The notes beneath the pieces were generated by a model that searched no databases, was not told the origin of the DNA, and worked only from the letters and a program-made list of their open reading frames with translations. Positions 1-6,160 of a stretch of 14,739 bases of DNA are shown piece after piece; position 1 is the stretch's first letter, and the number at the start of each line of letters is the position of its first letter. Source of the stretch: Ga0077527 sp032128415 (GTDB lineage Bacteria > Pseudomonadota > Gammaproteobacteria > Burkholderiales > SG8-41); contig JAQBGW010000156.1 in assembly GCA_032128415.1 (NCBI GenBank), positions 1 through 14,739 on the forward strand. The letters run 5' to 3'. The translations under genes were made by a program, and so were the position numbers.

Positions 1-1
1 C

Positions 2-373
2 ATTCCGTTGCGCACAGGCTTCGGCAACATTCCGATGTGGGCCACGAAAAAACTGCCCGCGGAAATGACTGAAGAAGATCCGAACACCTGGGATCTAGGC
101 ACCAGTCTCGCCGGCGGCAGCGTATTCCGGCTGGCGAAGTACGAACCGGGGGTGGCCAAGCGCTGGCATCGTACTGATTCCGTGGATTACGCGATCTGCC
201 TGTCGGGCGAGCTGTGGATGCAACTGGACAACGGTGAAGAAGTCCATCTGACGCCGGGCACCGTAATCATCCAGCGCGCTACCAATCACAACTGGGAAAA
301 CCGCGGCAAGGAACCCTGCATCATGGCCTATATATTGCTCGCTACTGAAGGCGCGCAGACTACCGGCTGGTAA
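2..373 (+). CDS. Cupin-domain protein, 5' end missing
   Basis: This is the C-terminal part of a small cupin protein. The reading frame is open to the window edge. A TTG at 8 could serve as a start, but it has no visible ribosome site and the frame continues upstream (I-P-L-R), so the true start is probably outside the window. A beta-barrel pattern is visible: a WHRTDSVDY segment in place of cupin motif 1, then ICLSGELWMQL, and motif 2 as TPGTVIIQRATNHNWENRG. Only some canonical metal ligands are recognisable: one His in motif 1 and the H-x-W-x-N stretch in motif 2. Such single-domain cupins are often binding proteins or small isomerase or oxygenase-like enzymes; the substrate cannot be read here. 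The next gene starts 23 bp downstream on the same strand, so co-transcription with the DoxX gene is likely. Confidence 0.8.
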   Translation: MPLRTGFGNIPMWATKKLPAEMTEEDPNTWDLGTSLAGGSVFRLAKYEPGVAKRWHRTDSVDYAICLSGELWMQLDNGEEVHLTPGTVIIQRATNHNWENRGKEPCIMAYILLATEGAQTTGW

Positions 374-396
374 GAAAACCAAAAAGGAACTTCACC

Positions 397-780
397 ATGA
401 ATGACGATACAGGCAAACTGCTGCTGCGACTGACGCTGGGCATATTGATGCTGTTTCATGGCGTCGCCAAACTGCGCTATGGCGTGAGTGGCATCGAGGG
501 CATGCTACAAAGCCACGGTCTGCCGGGATTTTTTGCCTATGGCGTGATCATCGGCGAAGTCCTTGCTCCGCTGTTGGTGATTTCCGGGTTTTATGCGCGT
601 ATCGGCGGCGTGATCATAGCCTTCAACATGGTGGTGGCCATCGCACTGGCCCATGGCTCGCAACTGTTTGACATCGGCAAATCGGGGGGCTGGGCGTTGG
701 AACTGCAGGGTTTCTTCCTGCTCACTTCCATCGTGGTGGCGCTGATCGGTCCGGGAAAATTCTCGATCAACCGGCAGTAG
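397..780 (+). CDS. DoxX family inner-membrane protein
   Basis: This 127-residue protein is of typical length for the DoxX family. It shows about four hydrophobic segments: roughly residues 8-25 (with the family-typical LFHGVAKL), 45-65 (GVIIGEVLAPLLVISGF), 68-90 and 103-120. A short GKFSI-type polar tail follows. DoxX-like proteins are integral membrane proteins; some are subunits of quinone oxidoreductases or take part in redox stress responses, but most have no assigned reaction. The ATG at 397 is supported by an AAGGA site at 384-388 with 8 nt spacing. It is probably the last gene of an operon with the upstream cupin gene, since a long hairpin lies just after its stop codon. Confidence 0.9.
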   Translation: MNDDTGKLLLRLTLGILMLFHGVAKLRYGVSGIEGMLQSHGLPGFFAYGVIIGEVLAPLLVISGFYARIGGVIIAFNMVVAIALAHGSQLFDIGKSGGWALELQGFFLLTSIVVALIGPGKFSINRQ

Positions 781-790
781 TCATACTCGA

Positions 791-820
791 CGAGAGTCAC
801 GCCTATTTGCGTGACTCTCG
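791..820. terminator. Hairpin between convergent genes, possible terminator
   Basis: A perfect 12-bp stem (CGAGAGTCACGC, 791-802, pairing with 809-820) encloses a 6-nt loop. It begins 10 bp after the DoxX stop codon and lies between convergent genes. Neither strand has a clear U-run after it, so it is either an atypical terminator or a structure that protects 3' ends. Confidence 0.55.
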
Positions 821-915
821 ATCGGCACAGTTGCGATTACTGACGAGCGATCAATTTCCGCCCCGCACGCGCCAGCAGAGTTGTGCCGTCAAGCATGGCG
901 AGCGGTACCAGCCTC

Positions 916-1890
916 TCAATTTTTCATCGGCTCTATGCCGGCCGTCTTGATCACGCCGCTCCATTTCACGATCTCCGCACGAACGCGGTCACCAAGCTCG
1001 CCGGGCGGGGACGGCGCAAGATCCGCGCCCTGACTGGTAAAGCGCTCGCGGATCACGTGCCGATTGAGCATCGCCGAAATTTCGGTGCTGATCCTGTTGA
1101 CCACTCTGCCCGGGGTCTGTGCCGGCGCAAACATCGCGAACCACGCCAACGCTTCATAGTCCGTAAGGCCTGTCTCCTGCATCGTGGGAATCTGCGGCGC
1201 AGCAGCAGCACGCTGTTTACTGGTGACCGCCAACGCGCGTACGCGTTTGCTGTAGAGGTGCGGAAACGCAGTGGAAAGACTACCGAACATGATCGATACC
1301 TGCCCGCCGACCAGTTCGAAAATCGCCGGCGCGCCGCCGCGATAGGGCACATGCGTCATGAACAATCCGGCGCGCTGGGCAAACAATGCGGCCGCCAGAT
1401 GCGCCGACGTGCCGATGCCTGAAGACGCATAGTCGAGTTCGTGCGGCCGCCGTTTGGCAAAGGTGATGAGTTCGCGCACCGAACGCACCGGCAGCGACGG
1501 ATGCACAACCAACACGCTGGGCACAGTGGCCACCATCGCGATGGGTGCGAAATCGCGCTCAGTGTCATACGGGATGCGGGTCCACAGCGATGGATTGGTC
1601 ACATGCGAGGTATACGCCATCAGCAGCGTGTAGCCATCAGGTGGTGCGCGCGCAACCAGTTCAGAACCGATCAGCCCGCCCGCCCCCGGCCGGTTATCGA
1701 CGATGACCTGCTGGCCCCAGGCCTCGACAAAACCCTGCGCCAGGGTTCGCGCCAATACGTCCGTGGTACCGCCTGCGCTGATCGGCACAATGATGCGCAC
1801 CGTATGACTGGGATAATGCTGTGCGTTAGTTTCCGTAACCAACACGCAGATCAGCATACACAGTGTGCGCGCCATAGATGCAGTATTCAT
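916..1890 (-). CDS. Bug/TctC-family tripartite tricarboxylate solute-binding protein
   Basis: This is a 324-residue periplasmic substrate-binding protein of the Bug (TctC) family, the extracytoplasmic receptor of tripartite tricarboxylate transporters or of orphan sensing systems. Residues 1-23 form a signal peptide with hydrophobic core CMLICVLV and likely cleavage after TNA. The mature protein begins with the family pattern YPSHTVRIIVPISAGGTTDVLARTL, followed by the VIVDNRPGAGG loop (63-72), PPDGYTLL, and a later VPYRGGAPAIFELVGGQV segment. Length is normal for the family. The ATG at 1890 has no strong ribosome site; an in-frame ATG at 1875 would leave a shorter but usable signal peptide. 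No TctA or TctB membrane partner is in the window, a common situation for Bug proteins. Ligands are usually small carboxylates, but the specific one cannot be inferred. Confidence 0.92.
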   Translation of the reverse strand: MNTASMARTLCMLICVLVTETNAQHYPSHTVRIIVPISAGGTTDVLARTLAQGFVEAWGQQVIVDNRPGAGGLIGSELVARAPPDGYTLLMAYTSHVTNPSLWTRIPYDTERDFAPIAMVATVPSVLVVHPSLPVRSVRELITFAKRRPHELDYASSGIGTSAHLAAALFAQRAGLFMTHVPYRGGAPAIFELVGGQVSIMFGSLSTAFPHLYSKRVRALAVTSKQRAAAAPQIPTMQETGLTDYEALAWFAMFAPAQTPGRVVNRISTEISAMLNRHVIRERFTSQGADLAPSPPGELGDRVRAEIVKWSGVIKTAGIEPMKN

Positions 1891-1928
1891 GGTGCACCAT
1901 TGTAATCTTTCATTGCAGGCAATCGCGC

Positions 1929-1934
1929 TACAAT
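1929..1934 (+). promoter_or_regulatory. Possible -10 box upstream of the small ORF
   Basis: A TACAAT hexamer lies 27 bp upstream of the ATG at 1962, a plausible distance for a sigma-70 -10 element. No good -35 hexamer is present at the usual distance, so the call is weak. Confidence 0.25.
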
Positions 1935-1961
1935 CGGCGCCCCACTTTTTTCGACCAGACT

Positions 1962-2210
1962 ATGAGCACACCCAAACTGTTCGACGACGATTTGAACGAT
2001 GCCATTCAGCAACTCTGTGATGAAACCATCGAGGCCATGCAGCTTGCAAAAGTCAGTCCCGATCTCGATGATTTGTCGGCGACCTTCGCCGTGGCCCTGC
2101 TGAAAATAGGACTCGCTGCCGGCCTGATCGAACAACGGCAACCGGGATTCGCAAAGGACATGGAAGAGAAACGGCAGCGCGTCATTGCCGCATTAACGCC
2201 GAAACACTGA
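1962..2210 (+). CDS. Small acidic protein of unknown function
   Basis: This 82-residue protein is not one I recognise. It is acidic at the N-terminus (LFDDDLNDA), and most of it could form two or three amphipathic helices. A hydrophobic stretch around residues 44-59 (TFAVALLKIGLAAGLI) is too short and too charged at its edges to be a confident membrane span. The frame is open from 1878, but ATG 1962 is preferred because the upstream stretch (QYSWCTIVIFHCRQ and so on) looks non-coding and overlaps the start of the opposite-strand Bug gene. No clear ribosome site precedes 1962. The composition and clean stop suggest a real small cytoplasmic protein. Confidence 0.6.
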   Translation: MSTPKLFDDDLNDAIQQLCDETIEAMQLAKVSPDLDDLSATFAVALLKIGLAAGLIEQRQPGFAKDMEEKRQRVIAALTPKH

Positions 2211-2212
2211 AT

Positions 2213-2226
2213 ACCGCGGCCGCGGT
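2213..2226. repeat. 14-bp perfect GC-rich palindrome
   Basis: The sequence ACCGCGGCCGCGGT is its own reverse complement. It lies in the 59-bp gap between two convergent genes, just after the stop at 2210. With no loop and no clean U-run it is a weak terminator candidate; the flanking 2245-2263 stretch is A/T-rich. Confidence 0.35.
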
Positions 2227-2269
2227 TAGCCGCCAGCAACAGGGTAATTATATAAATAAAAACAACGGG

Positions 2270-2845
2270 TTACGGTTGATCTGCGGGCGCAGTATGCGCC
2301 GCCTCCTGCACATGGAGGAAACTGTGGTCGCAGAATCCCGGCTCGGCACGCGCCTGCAGTTCTTCGTACACCGCATCAGGCTCCAGCAGCACACGGCTGT
2401 CGAAATGGCGCGCATTGACGGCGCCGTAGTTGATGCAAGTGTCGCTGCGCGCGTCACGCTCCAGGCAGGCATAAATGGTGGTCACCACAAACATGCCGGC
2501 ATTGCGTTCAATGAAATGCAGGTACTTGCGACCGCGCAGCACCTGCACGTCATGGGCACCAGAACGCCGGGTATCGATAGACAGCGTGCCGCCGGCGCGC
2601 CCACGCTGGTAATGCGTCAGCGAATCGGAACGCCCTTCGACCAGCAACAGGTCGCCGGTTTGCGGATCCACATCATATTTTTTGTAGAACGCGCAGTGGA
2701 CATACGGGCTGCTTGCCAGATTGTCGAATTGCGTCACGTCCGCCTGCTGCGCCGAGGCCGGCACAATCAAGGCCGACGCAACCCAACACAGCGCCAGACA
2801 GGGTGCGGCGCGACGCATAAACCAGTGAGTCATAGCGGACTTCAT
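2270..2845 (-). CDS. Secreted protein of unknown function, four Cys in the mature part
   Basis: I do not recognise this family. From the ATG at 2845 the product is 191 residues with an apparent Sec signal peptide: basic residues (FMRRAAP), hydrophobic core CLALCWVASALIVP, and likely cleavage after ASA before QQADV. The mature part contains four cysteines (VHCAFY, YACLE, DTCIN, GFCDH), consistent with two disulfides in the periplasm. Its charged segments read like a small globular beta-rich domain (DLLLVEGRSD, GTLSIDTRR, VQVLRGRKYLHFIER). The start is uncertain: the frame extends to a GTG at 2899, and in-frame ATGs lie at 2884, 2833 and 2818. Only 2845 or the later ones place the signal peptide normally, and none has a strong ribosome site. 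A 268-bp palindromic repeat starts 65 bp upstream of the chosen start, so the gene's promoter must be within, beyond or displaced by that repeat. Confidence 0.7.
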   Translation of the reverse strand: MKSAMTHWFMRRAAPCLALCWVASALIVPASAQQADVTQFDNLASSPYVHCAFYKKYDVDPQTGDLLLVEGRSDSLTHYQRGRAGGTLSIDTRRSGAHDVQVLRGRKYLHFIERNAGMFVVTTIYACLERDARSDTCINYGAVNARHFDSRVLLEPDAVYEELQARAEPGFCDHSFLHVQEAAHTAPADQP

Positions 2846-2910
2846 GGCCAATCCAGTGTGCGCTTCCGCTCTGCGGCTGTCCATTGTCTTGACACCCACC
2901 GGGGCGGAAT

Positions 2911-3178
2911 AGAGCGCCTAACATGATGAAGTTCATGTGTCGTTGTGGCCAAAATCGGTGGTGGCGCGAAGGACGAGGAAGCTCATATCGCGAATATGAG
3001 CGACGTGTCCGACAAAGCCAGCGCCGATTTTGGCCACAACCCGGAGGGCTGGCGCGAGTTTTGCCTCAGGGCTTTGTCGCACGGCTCGTGTATATTCGCG
3101 ATATGCACCGCGCCGCGCTTCGCGCCCTGAAGCAAAATCGTGCCAGCGCCACATGGACTTCATCATGTTAGGCGCTCT
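2911..3178. repeat. 268-bp palindromic repeat with two internal hairpin arms
   Basis: The ends are inverted repeats: 2911-2932 matches the reverse complement of 3157-3178 exactly, and similarity continues with one mismatch to about 2939/3150. The whole element is symmetric about 3044/3045: 2984-2997 mirrors 3092-3105 (CATATCGCGAATAT) and 3010-3019 mirrors 3070-3079 (CGACAAAGCC), with no net indel. Each half also folds on itself. Arm A has a perfect 17-bp stem (2942-2958 with 3024-3040) and an 8-bp inner stem (2981-2988 with 2994-3001). Arm B has an imperfect 24/23-nt stem (3049-3072 with 3124-3146). No obvious target-site duplication and no transposase are present. It looks like a non-autonomous palindromic repeat. 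Because of the symmetry, both strands encode similar spurious peptides (YREYxRxVRQS and IRDM motifs). Confidence 0.85.
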
Positions 3179-3199
3179 CAGTCTCGAACAGTAACTTAT

Positions 3200-3203
3200 G
3201 GAG
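3200..3203 (+). promoter_or_regulatory. Ribosome binding site deciding the start at 3209
   Basis: A GGAG lies 5 nt upstream of the ATG at 3209. The frame is open back to an ATG at 3140, but that ATG lies inside the palindromic repeat, so the start at 3209 is preferred. Confidence 0.7.
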
Positions 3204-3208
3204 TCGTA

Positions 3209-4477
3209 ATGCCCGGCCTGACTGCTGTCGAAAAAACACTCGCCCTGAAATGCGGGAAAACCGCCGTGCGCCCGGGCGATGTAGTGCATCCGGATCCTGA
3301 CTTCATCATGATCCACGACGGCGTGGTGATGGGTGCGAAGCGGGAGCTTGATGCGCTGGGCATTACCCGGCTTGCAGCCCCCGACAAAGTGGTAATGGTC
3401 ACCGACCACGACGTCATCTACGGCAGTGCGCGCGCCGCAGAGCGCGGCGCCTACAACCGCGCCGCAGCACAAACCTGGGGGGTGAAACAGTTTTTTGATG
3501 TCGGTCGCGGCGGTCACGGCCATATTTTCCCGATGGAATGCGGCATGCTGCTGCCGGGCATGTTTTATTTTGACAATGACCGCCATGCCACCAACGCCGG
3601 CGCCATAGGCGCATTCGGCTTCAGAATGGGCACTGAGATTTCGCGGGTGCTGGCTACTGGCACCAACTGGATCATGGTGCCTGAGTCAGTCAAGCTGACC
3701 ATCAAGGGCAAGCTGCAGTCCGGCGTGCATGCGCGGGACCTCGGCTTTCACATCGCCGGATTGATCAAAGCCGGCGCGCTGACAGAAGACCTCGATTACC
3801 GCGTGCTTGAATACGCAGGTGATCTCGACCAGTTCAGCCTCTCCGCTCGCGCCGCGCTGTGTTCGAGCCCCACCGAAATCGGCGCTTACGGTGTATTCGT
3901 CCCGCCATCGGATGCCATCCTTGCCCACGCCCGTGCACAGGCGAAAATACCGTTCAAGCCGGTGTACGCTGATGCCAATGCACAATACGAAGCGCAATGC
4001 GAAATTGACGTCAGTGCGCTGGAACCGCAAATCGCCACACCCGGCGGTGTGCAAAACGCGGTCGATCTTTCCCGGGTCGCCGGCACACGCGTGAGTCACG
4101 CCTTCATCGGCTCCTGCGGCTCGGGCATGTGGGACGACATGGAACAGGCCGGCGCAGTGCTCAAGGGCAAGCGCATCGCTCCGCACCTGCGGCTGTTCAT
4201 TGCGCCGGGTTCTGAAGCCTCACTGAATCGCATGGCGAGTACCGGCCTGCTGCAGACCTTCATCGAGGCCGGCGCGGTGATGCTGCCCCCGGGTTGCGGC
4301 CCGTGCAACGACGCGGTGATCGGACCGGTGCATAGCGGCGAAGTGTCGATCTCGACAGCAGCCAACAACAACGCGGGGCGTTTCGGTGCACGCGATGCGC
4401 AGTTGTATCTGGGCAGTCCGGCGACGGTGGCAGCATCGGCAGTCGCAGGCATGATTACTGATGCACGTAATCTTTGA
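3209..4477 (+). CDS. Aconitase/isopropylmalate dehydratase-like large subunit (divergent)
   Basis: This 422-residue protein matches the length and layout of LeuC-type large subunits, [4Fe-4S] hydro-lyases that isomerise or dehydrate hydroxy-acids. The three cluster cysteines are in place: C303 in IGSCGSG, and C363 and C366 in PPGCGPC. Other family landmarks are HDGVVMG (36-42), VTDHD (64-68), PGMFYFDNDRHATNAGAIGA, and VPESVKLTIKGKL. Several usually strict motifs differ: SCTN is SCGSG, and DSHT is DRHA. This points to a distinct subfamily with an unassigned substrate rather than true LeuC; related enzymes act on substituted malates such as 2,3-dimethylmalate. The small subunit follows on the same strand at 4872, separated by a GIY-YIG repeat cassette. 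The palindromic repeat ends 30 bp before the start codon, so the promoter must lie in or beyond that repeat. Confidence 0.85.
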   Translation: MPGLTAVEKTLALKCGKTAVRPGDVVHPDPDFIMIHDGVVMGAKRELDALGITRLAAPDKVVMVTDHDVIYGSARAAERGAYNRAAAQTWGVKQFFDVGRGGHGHIFPMECGMLLPGMFYFDNDRHATNAGAIGAFGFRMGTEISRVLATGTNWIMVPESVKLTIKGKLQSGVHARDLGFHIAGLIKAGALTEDLDYRVLEYAGDLDQFSLSARAALCSSPTEIGAYGVFVPPSDAILAHARAQAKIPFKPVYADANAQYEAQCEIDVSALEPQIATPGGVQNAVDLSRVAGTRVSHAFIGSCGSGMWDDMEQAGAVLKGKRIAPHLRLFIAPGSEASLNRMASTGLLQTFIEAGAVMLPPGCGPCNDAVIGPVHSGEVSISTAANNNAGRFGARDAQLYLGSPATVAASAVAGMITDARNL

Positions 4478-4485
4478 TCTACTGT

Positions 4486-4513
4486 CGTCATTCCGGCGCA
4501 AGCCGGAATCCAG
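4486..4513 (+). repeat. Left inverted repeat of the GIY-YIG cassette
   Basis: This 28-nt sequence folds into a hairpin: ATTCCGGC (4490-4497), loop GCAA, GCCGGAAT (4502-4509). It matches the reverse complement of 4788-4815 at 27 of 28 positions, the only difference being in the loop (GCAA versus GAAA on the equivalent strand). Repeats of this type are widespread in proteobacterial intergenic regions; when mis-translated they give peptides such as IPAKAGIQ and WIPACAGMT, both readable here. Confidence 0.9.
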
Positions 4514-4516
4514 GTA

Positions 4517-4768
4517 GTGAAGTTACCTTGTGTTGACATACTTGCAAGCCGCAGAAACGGCACGTTGTACTCTGGTGTAACGTCCAATATCGTCAAGAGA
4601 ATATGGGAACACAAAAACGATGCGGTAGCCGGTTTTACCAAACGTTATGGTGTGCATACCCTCGTTTGGTATGAGCTGCACGAAACCATGGAATCCGCAA
4701 TCTCAAGAGAGAAAATCATCAAGAGCTGGAAACGCAGATGGATCGATTTGTACGACAGTCTGATTTGA
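4517..4768 (+). pseudogene. Decayed GIY-YIG nuclease-like ORF inside a repeat cassette
   Basis: The 83-residue frame clearly belongs to the small YhbQ/UPF0213-like GIY-YIG group: LASRRNGTLYSGVTSNIVKR, IWEHKNDAVAGFTKRYGVHTLVWYE, then HETMESAISREKIIKSWKR. The catalytic module is damaged. The segment that normally reads xYxYIL is CVDIL, and the YIG motif is YSG. About a dozen residues usually found between the KxWxR helix and the C-terminal WxDLY are missing, giving WKRRWIDLYDSL. The start would be a GTG overlapping the edge of the left repeat, without a ribosome site. I therefore call it a remnant, though a shortened expressed protein cannot be excluded. It is enclosed by 28-bp inverted repeats, and the whole 330-bp unit (4486-4815) sits between the two subunit genes of the aconitase-like enzyme. 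Confidence 0.75.
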
Positions 4769-4787
4769 GTGAAGTCATGCACATTTA

Positions 4788-4815
4788 CTGGATTCCGGCT
4801 TTCGCCGGAATGACG
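4788..4815 (-). repeat. Right inverted repeat of the GIY-YIG cassette
   Basis: This is the inverted copy of the repeat at 4486-4513, with its own 8-bp hairpin stem (4792-4799 with 4804-4811). On the minus strand its loop is GAAA. The two copies border the GIY-YIG remnant symmetrically. Confidence 0.9.
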
Positions 4816-4871
4816 GCTTGGTTGGCCTGCATACAACAGAGTTCAGTGAACCTTGGCTTTGCCCTGTACCC

Positions 4872-5411
4872 ATGACCATTGAATTCCAATGGCAACTCGC
4901 CGGCCGCTGCTACAAGCTCGGCCACAACGTGCCGCATCCCGGTGGCGTGGTGCCCAACCGCATCATCATCGGCCGTCACTTCGACGCGAAGGACATCATT
5001 CCGCACCTCTTCGAGGAAACCGATCCGGGCTTCCACACGCGCTGCAAGCCCGGCGACATCATCGTCGCCGGCCGTAATTTCGGCATGGGCCCGAAAATGA
5101 ACGGCTACATTGCAATGCAGTCGCTGGGCCTGGGACTGGTTTGCGAATCGATGCCCTTCCTTGCCTACCGCGCAGCCATCGGCTGCGGCCTGCGGACCAT
5201 GACTGACTGCGTCAATGCGACCGAACTGTGTGACACCGGCGACGAACTCGAAATCGACTTCCGCAATGGCCTGTTCATCAACCGCACGCGCGACATCCAC
5301 CGCGAATATCCGCCGATTCCCGACTCACTGCTGGAAATCGTCGAACTCGGCGGTAATACCGGTTGGCTGAAACAATGGCACACTAAACGCAATAAAGAGA
5401 CTGCAACTTGA
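4872..5411 (+). CDS. Aconitase/isopropylmalate dehydratase-like small subunit (divergent)
   Basis: This 179-residue protein is the swivel-domain partner of the large subunit at 3209-4477; such two-subunit hydro-lyases are cytoplasmic heterodimers. Family features are VPNRIIIGRHFDAKDIIPHLFEE near the N-terminus and the AGRNFG turn at residues 66-71. The usual NFGCGSSREHA active-site loop instead reads NFGMGPKMNGY, so the conserved Ser-Arg pair that contacts substrate is absent, matching the altered motifs in the large subunit. The C-terminal part (TGDELEIDFRNGLFINRT) is typical. The ATG at 4872 is chosen because upstream codons are repeat-derived or low quality; it has no clear ribosome site, perhaps because the cassette insertion disturbed the junction. 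The frame is open to a TTG at 4818. The stop overlaps the next start (TTGA). Confidence 0.82.
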   Translation: MTIEFQWQLAGRCYKLGHNVPHPGGVVPNRIIIGRHFDAKDIIPHLFEETDPGFHTRCKPGDIIVAGRNFGMGPKMNGYIAMQSLGLGLVCESMPFLAYRAAIGCGLRTMTDCVNATELCDTGDELEIDFRNGLFINRTRDIHREYPPIPDSLLEIVELGGNTGWLKQWHTKRNKETAT

Positions 5412-6133
5412 CCCAACACGCCGACCAGTACGGCCAAGCTGTTGGCTTTCCATTGCCCGACTGGACGCCACCGCCGCTGCCATCACGCGAAACGCTGGTC
5501 GGCCAGTACTGCCGGGTAGAACCGCTGGATGGCGCGCGCCACGCTGAAGATTTCCATGCCGCCAACGCCCTGGAGCCCGATCAGCGGGGATGGACTTACC
5601 TGACCTACGGACCTTTCGCCACACCGGATGATTGCCGGCGATGGGCGGACGCCACCGCACAACGTACCGACTACCTGTGTCACGCCATCATTGATCAGAG
5701 CAGTGACAAGGTCGGCGGCGTCGCCGCATACATGCGCATGGACCCAGCCAACGGCTGCATTGAAATTGGCGGCATCAAATACACGCCATTGATCGCACAG
5801 CAACCAGTAGCCACCGAAGCCATGTTTCTGCTGATGCAGCGTGCGTTCGAACTCGGCTATCGACGTTATGAATGGAAATGCGATGTCTTGAACATTCCCT
5901 CGCGCGAAGCGGCGCAACGGCTGGGGTTTTCGTTCGAAGGCGTTTTCCGCCAGGCCGTGGTCGCCAAGGGCCGTAACCGCGACACCGCCTGGTATTCAAT
6001 TACCGATCGTGAATGGCCGGAACTGCAACCGGTCTTTGCCGAATGGCTGGCACCAGAAAACTTCGATGCCGAGGGCCAGCAGATCGTGCGCTTGTCGGGG
6101 CTCACCGCATCGCTGCTCAAGGCACGCGGCTAA
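5408..6133 (+). CDS. GNAT family N-acetyltransferase, RimJ/RimL type
   Basis: This 241-residue cytoplasmic protein has a RimJ/RimL-like GNAT fold (acetyl-CoA-dependent transfer to an amine). Seen in order: ETLVGQYCRVEPLD (28-41), YLTYGPFATPDDCRRWA (64-80), VGGVAAYMRMDPANGCIEIGGIKYTP (102-127), a QQPVATEAMFLLMQRAFE stretch where the CoA-binding loop falls, and the RLGFSFEGVFRQA signature (171-183) typical of the family. The usual R/Q-x-x-G-x-A phosphate-binding motif is altered to QQPVAT. The start is a TTG overlapping the small-subunit stop codon (TTGA), with AAAGAGA at 5394-5400 as ribosome site; the overlap implies translational coupling. The acceptor is unknown; this subgroup is often annotated as acting on small molecules rather than ribosomal proteins. 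Confidence 0.85.
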   Translation: MTQHADQYGQAVGFPLPDWTPPPLPSRETLVGQYCRVEPLDGARHAEDFHAANALEPDQRGWTYLTYGPFATPDDCRRWADATAQRTDYLCHAIIDQSSDKVGGVAAYMRMDPANGCIEIGGIKYTPLIAQQPVATEAMFLLMQRAFELGYRRYEWKCDVLNIPSREAAQRLGFSFEGVFRQAVVAKGRNRDTAWYSITDREWPELQPVFAEWLAPENFDAEGQQIVRLSGLTASLLKARG

Positions 6134-6160
6134 GAAAAGTAACGTAACCTATTGTTTTTA

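Noticed and set aside
837..895. Short minus-strand peptide ending ARAGRKLIARQ just after the first Bug gene
   Set aside because: About 19 residues with no ribosome site and a stop shortly upstream; protein-like by chance or too small a remnant to support.
883..1422. 179-residue plus-strand frame opposite the first Bug gene
   Set aside because: It is fully antisense to a clear Bug gene, is rich in Arg and His and has no family features.
2276..2926. 216-residue plus-strand frame opposite the secreted-protein gene
   Set aside because: The minus-strand frame has a signal peptide and normal composition; the plus frame is a high-GC shadow running into the repeat.
2923..3171. Open frames on both strands inside the palindromic repeat, encoding similar Arg-rich peptides
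   Set aside because: Their similarity follows from the palindrome itself, the ends coincide with the repeat, and no ribosome site precedes them.
2933..3586. 217-residue minus-strand frame spanning the repeat and the start of the aconitase-like gene
   Set aside because: It overlaps the well-supported large subunit in antisense and its C-terminal part is translated repeat.
4096..4641. 181-residue minus-strand frame over the end of the large subunit and the left cassette repeat
   Set aside because: It contains the WIPACAGMT peptide typical of translating this hairpin repeat and is antisense to real coding sequence.
4486..4815. Reading the hairpin repeats as a CRISPR array
   Set aside because: There are only two copies, in inverted orientation, flanking an ORF, with no regular spacers.
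6134..6160. T-rich stretch after the GNAT gene, considered as a terminator
   Set aside because: No stem of useful length precedes the T-run; only a GTAAC direct repeat is visible.
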